This document shows positions 34,311-42,481 of a stretch of 61,623 nucleotides of DNA, piece after piece. A program made the translations under genes and the position numbers. Numbering within the stretch: position 1 is the stretch's first letter; each line of letters starts with the position of its first letter. The notes under the pieces were generated by a model. That model made no database searches. It was not told where the DNA came from and saw nothing but the letters and a program-made list of their open reading frames with translations. The DNA is from Actinacidiphila acididurans (GTDB taxonomy: Bacteria; Actinomycetota; Actinomycetes; Streptomycetales; Streptomycetaceae). The DNA is taken from assembly GCF_016918855.1 (NCBI RefSeq), contig NZ_JADKYB010000035.1:1-61623 (forward strand), in the 5' to 3' direction.

Positions 34311-34763
34311 ATGCGTCAACATGTGCGCAACAGCCGCAGCGAGCGGACTCAGCCCGCTTTCGAGGAGGGTGACGAACGCGACGCGTTCGCCCCGCTGCTG
34401 GACGAGGCCGAGGAGACCGACGACCCGGACGAACTCCTCGACGAGGAATTCACCGACGTGGTGCGGCTGACCTGCCCGGACTGCCGGCAGCCGATCGCCG
34501 TCCTGGAGGGCGAGGAGCACCTTCCGGAGCACGCCCTGTGCCCCACGCCCTGGAACCCCTTCGGCCTGACGGTCTGCGCCGGCTCCGGCCGTGCGGTGAC
34601 CGAGGCCCCGCCGCTGGACGGCGCCGAGCCGGGCGCGGAGCAGGAGTTCGGCGTGCTGCTCGCCCTCCCGGCCGGGCTGGACTGGCGCACCCAGCCGTTC
34701 TCGCACGTGGGCGGGCCGGGCTCGCGCCCGCTGCCCGCCCCCGCCCGCAAGCTGGCGGCCTAG
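34311..34763 (+). CDS. Hypothetical acidic zinc-ribbon-like protein
   Basis: 150 aa, no recognised family. An acidic first half (DEAEETDDPDELLDEEFTDVV) precedes a Cys motif RLTCPDCRQPIAVLEGEEH. A second set, HALCPTPWNPFGLTVCAGSG, follows; together they could bind one zinc. The C-terminus is Pro/Gly-rich. The start ATG 34311 follows CGAGGGGGAGTCG. Third-position G/C is high throughout, so it is a real gene. It ends convergent with the acyl-CoA dehydrogenase. Confidence 0.72.
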   Translation: MRQHVRNSRSERTQPAFEEGDERDAFAPLLDEAEETDDPDELLDEEFTDVVRLTCPDCRQPIAVLEGEEHLPEHALCPTPWNPFGLTVCAGSGRAVTEAPPLDGAEPGAEQEFGVLLALPAGLDWRTQPFSHVGGPGSRPLPAPARKLAA

Positions 34764-34768
34764 AGCCC

Positions 34769-34790
34769 GTCCGGCCGGGTCCCGCCGGAC
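34769..34790. terminator. Short hairpin between convergent genes
   Basis: GTCCGGC (34769-34775) pairs with GCCGGAC (34784-34790) in the 46-base gap between the zinc-ribbon-like gene and the acyl-CoA dehydrogenase stop. Confidence 0.5.
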
Positions 34791-34809
34791 CCGGATGCGG
34801 TCCCGCTGT

Positions 34810-35994
34810 TCAGTCCCGTTCTTCGGGGCCGGCGAGGTGCCGGGCGATGACCATCCGCTGGATCTGGTTGGTGCCCTCGACGATCTGCAGCACCTTCGCC
34901 TCGCGCATGTAGCGTTCCACCGGGAAGTCCGCGGTGTAGCCGTACCCGCCGAGGAGCTGCACCGCGTCGGTGGTCACCTGCATCGCGGTGTCCGTGCAGA
35001 ACAGCTTGGCCATCGCGGCCTGCGCCGAGTAGGGCTGCCCGGTGTCCTTCAGCCGGGCCGCGGCCAGGTACAGCGCCCGGCCGGCCTCGATCCGGGTGGC
35101 CATGTCGGCCAGCATGAACCGCAGTCCCTGGAAGTCGGAGAGCCGGCGGTGGAACTGCCGCCGCTCCCCCATGTAGGCGATCGCCGCGTCCAGTGCCGCC
35201 TGGGCGACCCCGGTGGCGCAGGCCGCGATGCCCATCCGGCCGCAGTCCAGTGCGGCCAGCGCTATGGTCAGGCCCTGCCCCTCGTCGCCGATCCGGCGGG
35301 CGTCGGACACGGTGACGCCGTCGAGGTGGACCTGGGCGGTCGGTGACGCCTTCAGGCCCATCTTGCGCTCGGGCGGCGCGGCGCTCAGGCCCGGCGCGTC
35401 GCCGGGTACGAGGTACGCGGTGATGCCGCGCGGTCCCTCGCCGCCGCTGCGGGCCAGCACGGTGTAGAAGTCGGCGACGCCGCCGTGCGTGATCCAGGCC
35501 TTGGTGCCGGTGAGCACCCAGTTCTCGTCTTCGCGCACGGCGCGGGTGCGCAACGCGGCCGCGTCGGATCCGGCGGTGGGCTCGGACAGGCAGTAGGCGC
35601 CCAGCTGCTCGCCGCCGAGCATGTGCGGCAGGTGGTCGGCGCGCTGCTGCTTGCTGCCGAACTCGGCGAGCGCGTGGCTGGCCAGGGTGTGCACGCTGAC
35701 GCCCAGGCCCACGGTGAGCCGGGCCGCGGCGAGCTCCTCCAGCACCTGGAGGTAGACCTCGTACGGCTGACCGCCGCCGCCGTACTCCTCGTCGTAGGGC
35801 AGTCCCAGCAGGCCGGCCCGGCCGATCAGGGTGAAGATCTCCCGTGGGAAGCGGCCGGCGTCCTCCTCGGCCGCGGCGGCGGGCGCGATCTCCCGCCGGG
35901 CCAGGTCCCGGGTCAGCTCCAGCAGGTCCCGGGCCTCCTGGGTGGGCAACTGACGAACCACCGGCTGCGGGCCGGGCGGGGCTTGCGTTGACAT
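34810..35994 (-). CDS. Acyl-CoA dehydrogenase
   Basis: 394 aa, standard length. FAD and substrate motifs are AYCLSEPTAGSDAAALRT, WITHGGVADFYTVLAR, ERRQFHRRLSDFQGLRFMLADMA and AVQLLGGYGYTADFPVERYMR. The catalytic Glu is in LQIVEGTNQIQRMVIARHL. It oxidises the alpha-beta bond of an acyl-CoA (short- or branched-chain type) with electron transfer flavoprotein. It is a single reverse-strand gene; the ATG is at 35994 with GGAGGAGTGC-like sequence upstream. Confidence 0.95.
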   Translation of the reverse strand: MSTQAPPGPQPVVRQLPTQEARDLLELTRDLARREIAPAAAAEEDAGRFPREIFTLIGRAGLLGLPYDEEYGGGGQPYEVYLQVLEELAAARLTVGLGVSVHTLASHALAEFGSKQQRADHLPHMLGGEQLGAYCLSEPTAGSDAAALRTRAVREDENWVLTGTKAWITHGGVADFYTVLARSGGEGPRGITAYLVPGDAPGLSAAPPERKMGLKASPTAQVHLDGVTVSDARRIGDEGQGLTIALAALDCGRMGIAACATGVAQAALDAAIAYMGERRQFHRRLSDFQGLRFMLADMATRIEAGRALYLAAARLKDTGQPYSAQAAMAKLFCTDTAMQVTTDAVQLLGGYGYTADFPVERYMREAKVLQIVEGTNQIQRMVIARHLAGPEERD

Positions 35995-36210
35995 GGCTGC
36001 GCACTCCTCCCTGTCGGGGGTGGCGGCGGCGTCCGCCGGGTGAGGCGGGGCCGTCCATGGGGCACTGCCCGGATTCCATCGTCCTGCGCCGGGTCTCGGC
36101 GTGCTGTGATCAACGGGTCCGGGCCTTGGAGTATGCCCGATCGGCGCCGTCGCGTCACTCCCGGTGGCCGCTGGTCGGCCAGGGCCGACGCGCCCGGCTC
36201 CGGGGGTGGT

Positions 36211-38370
36211 TCAGGCGTCGGCCATGGCCAGCTTGTGCAGCGCCTCGGGCGGCCCGGGGCGGCCGTAGTACCAGCCCTGGCCGGTGTCGCAACCGAGCGC
36301 GCGCAGCTGCTCGGCCTGCGCCCGGGTCTCCACGCCCTCGACGGTGACGGTCAGGCCGAGGCCGTGGGCGAGCGAGACGATGCCCTCCACGATCTTGGAG
36401 TCGACCGGGTCGGGCGGGCTGTGCCGCAGGCCGCGGGTGAAGGCGCGGTCGAGCTTGAGGACGCTGACCGGCAGCCAGCGCAGCGAGGAGAGGTTGGAGT
36501 AGCCGGTGCCGAAGTCGTCCAGGGCGATCTCCACGCCCAGGTCGGCGATCCGGCGCAGCGGCTTGAGGGCGTCCTCGTCGGCGCCGATCAGCGCGCTCTC
36601 GGTGACCTCCAGGCACAGCGAGGCGGGCGGCAGGCCGGACTCGTCCAGCGCCCGGGCCACCTCGGCGACCAGATCGGGGTGGTGCAGCTGCATCGGCGAG
36701 AGGTTGACGTTGACGTGCGGGGCGCAGCCGCCGTCCGGGGACTGCCAGGAGCGGGCCTGCCGGGCGGCCGCCTGGAGCACCCAGCGGCCCAGCGGCACGA
36801 TCTGCCCGGTGCTCTCGGCCAGCGGGATGAACCGGTCGGGGCCGAGGACGCCGTGCACCGGGTGGCACCAGCGCACCAGCGCCTCCGCGCCGCGGATGCT
36901 GCCGTCCTCCAGCGCGATCAGCGGCTGGTACTCGATGAAGAACTCGCCGCGCTCCAGGGCCAGCGGCAGCCGGTTGGTCAGCCCGTGCCGGGTGATGGCG
37001 CGGGCGTCGGCCTCCGGGTCGGCCACCTCGTACCGGTTGCCGCCCAGCTCCTTGGCCCGGTACATGGTGATGTCGGCGCTGCGCAGCACGTCGGCGGCGG
37101 CGCGGCCGCGGGTGGGGCCGTGCACGATGCCGATGCTGCCGTGCACGGGCAGCTCGCGGCCGTCCAGCGAGACCGGGGTGGACAGCGCGTCCAGGATCCG
37201 CTGGGCGAGCGCGACGACCTCGGCGGCGTCCGGCGGGTCGGTGTAGAGGGCGACGAACTCGTCGCCGCCGATCCGGGCCACGAGCTGGTCCGGGGAGGTC
37301 AGGCAGCTGCGCAGCCGCTCGGCGACGGCCACCAGCAGCCGGTCGCCGACCGCGTGCCCGAGGCTGTCGTTGACCGCCTTGAAGCCGTCCAGGTCGAGGT
37401 AGCAGACCCCGAGCCGGCCGCCGGGCCCGGCGGACAGCGCCCGGTCCAGGCTCTCGAAGAAGTGCGTGCGGTTGGGCAGCCCGGTGAGCGCGTCGTGAGT
37501 GGCCTGGTGACGCAGCCGGCGCAGCAGCCCGCGCCGCTCGGTGATGTCCTCCAGCAGGGCGAGCTGGTACTGCGGCCGGCCCTCGGCGTCGCGCAGCAGC
37601 GACACCTTCAGGTTGGCCCACAGCACCGAGCCGTCGGCCCGCGGGTACGCCTTCTCGACGTGGTAGCCCTCGCGCTCGCCGCGCAGCATCTCGCCGTTGA
37701 GGCCGCGGACCTCCGGGCCGTTGTCGGGGTGCACCCATTCGCCGACGTTGCGCCGCATGACGTGCGCCTCGCTGCCGAACATGCGGGTCACGGCGTCGTT
37801 GATCTCCAGCACCCGGCCGTCCATGTCGGCGATGCCGATGCCGATGGCGGCGCTCTCGAAGACCGCGCGGAACCGGGCCTCGCTGCCGGCCAGCGCGGCC
37901 TCGGCGTCGGCCCGGGCGCTGATGGCGGCGTGGAGGATGGCCTCCTGCTCCTGCAGGGTGCGCTCACGCATCGCCTGCGCGAAGCCGACGGCGACGGCGT
38001 GCTGGAGCCGGGCGCAGCGGGCCCGGGCCTCGTCCACGGTCAGGTCGGGGGCGCAGTACAGCACGAGATAGGCGTCGATGACGCCGAGGATGCTCGGCAG
38101 CGCCTCGGGGTCGGTGCAGTGGGCGGCGACCAGGGCGGTGCCCACGGGCACGGCGGCGCGCGGGTCGAACGGACTGGCCTGCAGCGCCCGGTCGAGGAGA
38201 CGGGCCAGCGGCACCAGGTGGTCCTCGAACTCGGTACGGGTCATCGACGTCGCGGTGAGCGGGTAGATCGCCCGGCTCCAGATGGCGGCGAACCGCCGCA
38301 GACTGTCCTCCGGCGCCCCCGCCGGCGCCTTTCCCGCCCCGTCCCCGGCCGTGGCCGGCCCGGGGGTCAC
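36211..38370 (-). CDS. PAS-GGDEF-EAL c-di-GMP turnover protein
   Basis: 719 aa, no membrane helix. The order is: helical N-terminal region (about 1-160, unrecognised); PAS domain (about 166-285, FRAVFESAAIGIGIADMDGRVLEIND); GGDEF domain (about 290-460) with intact IGGDEFVAL near 367; and EAL domain (about 470-715) with GAEALVRW, VNLSPMQLHHPDL, EVTESALI, DDFGTGYSNLSSL and KLDRAF. Both diguanylate cyclase and phosphodiesterase sites look complete. The layout is like RmdA/CdgA-type proteins that steer streptomycete development. The GTG start overlaps the upstream methyltransferase stop as GTGA. Confidence 0.94.
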   Translation of the reverse strand: MTPGPATAGDGAGKAPAGAPEDSLRRFAAIWSRAIYPLTATSMTRTEFEDHLVPLARLLDRALQASPFDPRAAVPVGTALVAAHCTDPEALPSILGVIDAYLVLYCAPDLTVDEARARCARLQHAVAVGFAQAMRERTLQEQEAILHAAISARADAEAALAGSEARFRAVFESAAIGIGIADMDGRVLEINDAVTRMFGSEAHVMRRNVGEWVHPDNGPEVRGLNGEMLRGEREGYHVEKAYPRADGSVLWANLKVSLLRDAEGRPQYQLALLEDITERRGLLRRLRHQATHDALTGLPNRTHFFESLDRALSAGPGGRLGVCYLDLDGFKAVNDSLGHAVGDRLLVAVAERLRSCLTSPDQLVARIGGDEFVALYTDPPDAAEVVALAQRILDALSTPVSLDGRELPVHGSIGIVHGPTRGRAAADVLRSADITMYRAKELGGNRYEVADPEADARAITRHGLTNRLPLALERGEFFIEYQPLIALEDGSIRGAEALVRWCHPVHGVLGPDRFIPLAESTGQIVPLGRWVLQAAARQARSWQSPDGGCAPHVNVNLSPMQLHHPDLVAEVARALDESGLPPASLCLEVTESALIGADEDALKPLRRIADLGVEIALDDFGTGYSNLSSLRWLPVSVLKLDRAFTRGLRHSPPDPVDSKIVEGIVSLAHGLGLTVTVEGVETRAQAEQLRALGCDTGQGWYYGRPGPPEALHKLAMADA

Positions 38371-39179
38371 CGCTTCAGTCCCACACCGGCCAGTCCGTGC
38401 AGGACGGCCGGGTCGTCGTCATCGGCGGGCGGGGTGTCCGGGCGCCAGTACGGCAGCGGCACCACCCCGGGCTCGACCAGCTCGAACCCGTCGAAGAAAG
38501 GTTCCAGCTGCTCGCGGGTGCGCATGATCAGCGGGGTCGTGGTGCGCTGGTAGACCTGCTGGGCGCCGCGCTGGCCCTGCGGGGTCGGGCCGTCCATGGT
38601 GGCGTGGGTGACGACCATGACGCTGCCGGGCGCGAGCGCGTCGCGCAGGGTGGCGATGATCTCGGCCGGGCGCTCCTCGTCGGACAGGAAGTGCACCACC
38701 GCGACCAGCATCAGGGCCATCGGCCGGCGCAGGTCGAGCATCGCCCGCGTCTCTGGGGCCTCCAGGATGGACCGCGGGTCGCGCAGGTCGGCCATGACGA
38801 CGGTGGCCTCGTCGTTGCCCTCCAGCACCGCCCGGCTGTGCGCGACCGCGACCGGGTCGTTGTCGACGTAGACCACCTTGGCGCCGGGGCTGGCCGCCTG
38901 GGCGACCTCGTGGACGTTGCCGAAGGTGGGGATGCCCGAGCCGATGTCGAGGAACTGGGTGATCCCGCGGTCCACCGCGAACCGCACCGCGCGGCGCATC
39001 ACCGCCCGGTTGGCCTGCCCGATCTTGGGGATGCCCGGGAACGCCTGGATCGCCACCCGTGCCGCTTCCCGGTCCGCCTCGAAGTTGTGCGATCCGCCGA
39101 GGAAGTAGTCGTAGATCCGGGAAACGCTGGGCACGGTCGGGTCGATCCCCGGCGGGGCCCAGGAGGGTCGGTCGGTCAC
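38367..39179 (-). CDS. DUF574-type SAM-dependent methyltransferase
   Basis: 270 aa. It begins with the family hallmark DRPSWAPPGIDPTVPSVSRIYDYFLGGSHNFEADREAA, here split by SVSR. The SAM-binding loop is FLDIGSGIPTFGNVHEVAQ and acidic DNDPVAVAHSRAVL, then VMADLRDP. Streptomycetes carry many paralogues whose substrates are unknown. GTG 39179 is chosen because GGAG lies nine bases upstream and the family starts here; an in-frame TTG at 39219-39221 would add 14 residues. Its stop overlaps the GGDEF-EAL start by four bases, so the two are co-translated. Confidence 0.9.
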   Translation of the reverse strand: MTDRPSWAPPGIDPTVPSVSRIYDYFLGGSHNFEADREAARVAIQAFPGIPKIGQANRAVMRRAVRFAVDRGITQFLDIGSGIPTFGNVHEVAQAASPGAKVVYVDNDPVAVAHSRAVLEGNDEATVVMADLRDPRSILEAPETRAMLDLRRPMALMLVAVVHFLSDEERPAEIIATLRDALAPGSVMVVTHATMDGPTPQGQRGAQQVYQRTTTPLIMRTREQLEPFFDGFELVEPGVVPLPYWRPDTPPADDDDPAVLHGLAGVGLKR

Positions 39180-39293
39180 GGTCGGTGTCTCCAGGTCGTG
39201 GTGCTCGACGCCGTGGGTCAACGGACGTGTCAGGGGCGGCGGTTGGGTGGGTGTACGTAACAGGTTCGCTCAAGTCGAGGCTACTGATCACGT

Positions 39294-39390
39294 GTTCGGA
39301 GTGAAACACCGAACCGGAGATCGAAAGTCCGTTTTCGGACAACAACCACCGGCATGTGCACGTGCGAAAACGCGCACGTGCGAAGGTGCG
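39294..39390 (-). promoter_or_regulatory. Dense repeats upstream of methyltransferase/GGDEF-EAL operon
   Basis: Within 100 bases there are GTTCGG/CCGAAC (39294-39314), GTCCGTTTTCGGAC (39327-39340), and an 11-base direct repeat GCACGTGCGAA at 39358-39368 and 39374-39384, 16 bases apart. The repeats include the palindrome GCACGTGC. They lie 115-210 bases before the methyltransferase start. They look like regulator sites rather than terminators; the regulator is unknown. Confidence 0.5.
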
Positions 39391-39405
39391 CAGACGCAGT
39401 GAAAA

Positions 39406-39439
39406 GCGGGCCCGTGGCGTGAATCTGCCACGGGCCCGC
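39406..39439. terminator. Strong hairpin terminator after chitinase
   Basis: A perfect 13-bp stem GCGGGCCCGTGGC (39406-39418 with 39427-39439) closes an 8-base loop. On the reverse strand it is followed by TTTTC, and on the forward strand by CGTTTCTC. It lies 87 bases past the chitinase stop. Confidence 0.88.
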
Positions 39440-39463
39440 CGTTTCTCAGGTGTCACAGGCGTT

Positions 39464-39528
39464 ACAGGTCGAGCAGGGTGGTTCACAGGTCGAAGCAGGG
39501 TGGTTCACAGCTCGAGCAGGGTGGGTCA
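39464..39528. repeat. Three 21-22-bp tandem repeats at the chitinase 3' end
   Basis: ACAGGTCGAGCAGGGTGGTT-type units start at 39464, 39485 and 39507. The last runs into the chitinase stop codon. They look like replication-slippage duplications of the gene end. Confidence 0.85.
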
Positions 39529-40767
39529 GCAGGCTCCCTCGTCCTGCCAGACGCCCCACTCGCCGGTGGTTCCGGGGACCTCATTGGTGGTCCACCACTT
39601 GGCCTTCCACTTCTCGCCGTTGTACTGGACCTCGTTGCCACCGACGTAGACCGCGGAGGAGGTCCAGGTCGGCAGGCCCGCGCAGTTGCCGCCAGGCTGG
39701 GTGGGCGGCGGCGTGGTCGGCGGGGTGGTGACGGGCGGGGTGGCCCCGGCGAACTTCACCGAGTACTTCGCGAAGTCCCAGGCGGCCTGCGGCACGCTGC
39801 TGCACACGCCGGAGGTCGTGCCGTTGTTGTCCGGCGGCGTGCACTGGCGGTCCCGGTTCAGCGACCAGAAGGTGAACCGGCCCATGCCGTGGCTGGTCGC
39901 GTAGTCCAGCACCGTCTGGAAGTCGGACTGGTAGAAGTACTCGCCCGAGTCGCTGCGGCCGTTCATCCCGGAGAAGCCCTCGTGGGCGTACGCGGTGGCC
40001 GCGTTCCAGCCGAAGGTGGACTGCAGGATGCCGTTGAACGCGGTGAGCGCGCTGGTCTGCGAGGCCGCGCCGCTGAAGCCGCCGTCGAAGGGCATGATGG
40101 AGAAGTTGTTGGGCGTGAAGCCCTGCGACTTGGCCTCGTTGAGCATCTGCTGGCCGAACCAGCCGGTGCCGGCCGCGGTGCCCGCGGTGGTCACCGAGAC
40201 GTAGATGCCGGGGTTGTTCTGCTGGAGGATCTTGGCGGCGCCGATTTCGTGCGCGACCGCGGTGGTGTTCTCGTACTCCGGCTCCTCCAGGTCGAAGTCG
40301 ATCGCCTTGAGCTGGTACTTGGTGATGACCTGCTGGTACGCGGCGGCGGTCGAGGCCGCGTCGGAGCACGCCTGGCCGAGCTTGGTGCCGCCGTAACCGC
40401 CGATCGACACCGACACGTCTCCGCCCTTGGCACGGATGGCGGAGATGATGTTGCCCACCGCCGTGTCCGAGGACACCGCGCTGGTGCCGCCCCAGGTCGG
40501 GCTGCACCCACCGCCGTTGGGGGCGAGGATGAAGGCGAGCTGGAACGCCTTGAGTCCGGTGGCGTCCATGATGTCGGTGGCGCTCGGCGGGTTGTTGTCG
40601 AGCGGCATCAAATAGGGGGCGGCGGCGTACCACTGGCTGCTGAGGGCTGCGGCCGACGCGGTGGCGCCGCTGGCCTGCCCGGCGCCCAGCGCCGTCGCGG
40701 TGCCGAGTCCGGCAACGGCCAGGGCTGCGGCGGCCAGGCCGGTGCCGACGGCTTTGAGACGTTTCAC
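39526..40767 (-). CDS. Secreted GH18 chitinase with C-terminal chitin-binding domain
   Basis: 413 aa. The signal peptide is about 1-35 (MKRLKAVGTGLAAAALAVAGLG, ending SGA). A GH18 barrel (about 42-340) has SIGGYGG and the catalytic AIDFDLEEPE strand, whose last acidic residue of DFDLE is the proton donor. A Thr/Pro linker (TPPVTTPPTTPPP) leads to a C-terminal CBM5/12-type domain (about 360-413; WTSSAVYVGGNEVQYNGEKWKAKWWT). It cleaves chitin for use as carbon and nitrogen. The GTG start has AGGAGGT five bases upstream. Position relative to rbpA, ppm1 and the acyl-CoA dehydrogenase suggests the orthologue of S. coelicolor chiD. Control by DasR is likely from the site upstream. Confidence 0.94.
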   Translation of the reverse strand: MKRLKAVGTGLAAAALAVAGLGTATALGAGQASGATASAAALSSQWYAAAPYLMPLDNNPPSATDIMDATGLKAFQLAFILAPNGGGCSPTWGGTSAVSSDTAVGNIISAIRAKGGDVSVSIGGYGGTKLGQACSDAASTAAAYQQVITKYQLKAIDFDLEEPEYENTTAVAHEIGAAKILQQNNPGIYVSVTTAGTAAGTGWFGQQMLNEAKSQGFTPNNFSIMPFDGGFSGAASQTSALTAFNGILQSTFGWNAATAYAHEGFSGMNGRSDSGEYFYQSDFQTVLDYATSHGMGRFTFWSLNRDRQCTPPDNNGTTSGVCSSVPQAAWDFAKYSVKFAGATPPVTTPPTTPPPTQPGGNCAGLPTWTSSAVYVGGNEVQYNGEKWKAKWWTTNEVPGTTGEWGVWQDEGAC

Positions 40768-40821
40768 GGCGGACCTCCTGTGGGGGAACGTGGCAGCAGA
40801 ATGCTGCTGCTGACGCGGACC

Positions 40822-40844
40822 CGTCAAGGAGCTGGTCCAGACCT
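40822..40844 (-). promoter_or_regulatory. Chitinase promoter with DasR-like element
   Basis: TGGTCCAGACCT (40833-40844, forward) is the 12-base element typical of streptomycete chitinase promoters and close to the DasR site ACTGGTCTAGACCACT. On the reverse strand TTGACG (at 40822-40827) is a good -35 next to it. A -10-like CATTCT lies 18 bases on. DasR represses chitin genes until N-acetylglucosamine metabolites accumulate (established knowledge). Confidence 0.8.
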
Positions 40845-40989
40845 TTAGGTGAACCCGGCACATGGCCCGCCCGGCGGCGGGCCGGTTCGCCCGAAGTACC
40901 CCTGCACCCGCCCGGTGGCGGGCGGTTCGCCGGGAGTACCCCCCGGGACCGGGCCACCGCCGACGGCGTGCGGTTCGCCGGAAGTGCTT

Positions 40990-41128
40990 AGGGGCGCGGG
41001 GAACTGCGCGCGCAACCGGCCGCCGGCCGGGGGTACCCCCAGGCCGAAGGCTCTGGGGGAGGTCCGGACACGACAGCAACAGCCCCCTTCGGCCGGTGAC
41101 GACCCGCGCCACGGTGGTGGTTGCTCGC
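40990..41128. repeat. Dispersed intergenic repeat, copy E (right end decayed)
   Basis: The left 21-base end is intact (40990-41010). A GGGGTACCCCCAGGCC...CTCTGGGGGAGG hairpin insertion follows, then the core CCGGACACGACAGCAAC and CCGGTGACGACCCGCGCCACGG. The right end stops after GTTGCTCGCGC. Several CGGTTCGCC(C/G)(A/G)AGT modules precede it (40888-40987). It sits between divergent chitinase and DUF4331 genes, so it is not only a 3'-end element. Confidence 0.88.
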
Positions 41129-41206
41129 GCCGGTCACGGCGTCGCGCACGATCAATGTCGGGGACCAGGGCGCCGAGCCGACAGATCCCACGCAACCACC
41201 GGAACC

Positions 41207-41243
41207 CGCGGGCGTCGTGTCCTCGCTCAGCGCGACGCCCGCG
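41207..41243 (+). promoter_or_regulatory. Hairpin upstream of DUF4331 gene
   Basis: CGCGGGCGTCG (41207-41217) pairs with CGACGCCCGCG (41233-41243) around a 15-base loop, about 150 bases before the DUF4331 start. It may be a 5'-leader structure; nothing else is seen in 41129-41396. Confidence 0.4.
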
Positions 41244-41396
41244 GGCCCCCGCGGGCCCGCCCGCCCGTATCGGGAGCGGCCGGCGGCGCGCGCGTCAAGG
41301 CAGCCCACGGACCGTCATCACGCCGCGCCTCGTGCCTTTTTGCCCCTGTTTGTGGTTCAGTGTCCAGCGGGGATGACAAGCGAAAGGACATGCGGG

Positions 41397-42410
41397 ATGT
41401 CGAACCACTTCACCGGTCTGAGCCTCGGTCCGCCGCTCGGGGACCAGAGACTCGACCTCTGCGATCTGTACGCGTTCCAGGCTCCCGCCGATCCGGCACG
41501 GACAGTGATCATCCTCAACGCGAACCCGAACGCCGACGCCTTGCACCCCGACGCGATCTACCGGGTGAACATCGACAACGACGGGGACGGCCTCACCGAC
41601 ATCGCGGTCAGCTACGTCTTCGCGCCGCCGCAGGACGGCCGGCAGACCTTCAGCGTCTTCGTCGCCAGGGGTCAGGAGGCCCGTTCACCCGAGGCGGTCG
41701 GCGAGAAGGTCGTCTCCGACGCGGAGGTCTCGTTCGGCACGCAGGCCAAAGCCGTACGCGCGGGCTCCAGCACCTTCTTCGCCGGGAGCCGCAGCGACGC
41801 CTTCTTCTTCGACTTCGACGGCATCCAGAAGCTCTTCGACACCAGCGGCGGCCGGAACTTCACCGCCCCGCACCTCGGGGGCAGGTCGCCGTGGACCGGC
41901 GTGGACTCCAACGCGTCGGCCAACGTCTTCTCGACGGTCATGGAACTGCCGACCGCCGAACTCGGCGCCGCCCCCGACATCCGCGTCTGGGGCCGGTGCA
42001 GTGTGCGCAGGGACGGCCGGCTGGAGCACGTCGACCGCGCCGGACACCCGTCGGTCAGCAGCTTCTTCAACACCGACGAGACGAAGGAGGAGTACAACGC
42101 CGGCGAGCCGGTGAACGACCGCGAGCGGTGGACCGACCAGTTCGTCCATCTCATGGGCCACACCGGCGACTACTCGCGGGAGGAGGCGATCGCGGCCATC
42201 GACGCCGACGGCCTGCTGCCGGACATGCTGACGTTCGACCCCTCGAAGCCGGCCCGGTATCCGAACGGGCGGAACTTCACCGACGACGTCATCAACCACC
42301 GCCTGGCGTTCCTGTCCAAGGGCGACATCCCGCCCACCGGACTGTCGCCCCACACCGACGTCCTGACCGAATTCCCCTACCTGGGCAACCCCCACCCGGC
42401 GACGGGCTGA
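41397..42410 (+). CDS. DUF4331 family protein
   Basis: 337 aa. The family pattern is seen: early DLCDLYAFQAPADPARTVIILNANPNAD, then DAIYRVNIDNDGDGLTDIAVSYVF, PDIRVWGRC and a C-terminal DDVINHRLAFLSKG. Members occur in many bacteria, and some are annotated as hemin-binding or repeat proteins; no activity is established. There is no convincing signal peptide. The ATG at 41397 follows AAAGGA at eight bases; a longer in-frame frame from 41121 lacks a ribosome site. It is convergent with the large secreted protein. Confidence 0.88.
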   Translation: MSNHFTGLSLGPPLGDQRLDLCDLYAFQAPADPARTVIILNANPNADALHPDAIYRVNIDNDGDGLTDIAVSYVFAPPQDGRQTFSVFVARGQEARSPEAVGEKVVSDAEVSFGTQAKAVRAGSSTFFAGSRSDAFFFDFDGIQKLFDTSGGRNFTAPHLGGRSPWTGVDSNASANVFSTVMELPTAELGAAPDIRVWGRCSVRRDGRLEHVDRAGHPSVSSFFNTDETKEEYNAGEPVNDRERWTDQFVHLMGHTGDYSREEAIAAIDADGLLPDMLTFDPSKPARYPNGRNFTDDVINHRLAFLSKGDIPPTGLSPHTDVLTEFPYLGNPHPATG

Positions 42411-42436
42411 CCGCCGGCGCCGGTGCCGCATGCGCA

Positions 42437-42470
42437 GGAGGGGTGCCCGGACGGATCCGGGCACCCCTCC
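42437..42470. terminator. Very strong bidirectional terminator
   Basis: A perfect 15-bp stem GGAGGGGTGCCCGGA (42437-42451 with 42456-42470) has a four-base loop. It sits in the 71-base gap between convergent stop codons. Confidence 0.92.
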
Positions 42471-42481
42471 ACGGGTTCAGG

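Noticed and set aside
36040..38553. An 837-codon forward open frame
   Set aside because: It is the antisense shadow of the PAS-GGDEF-EAL gene with no ribosome site or motif.
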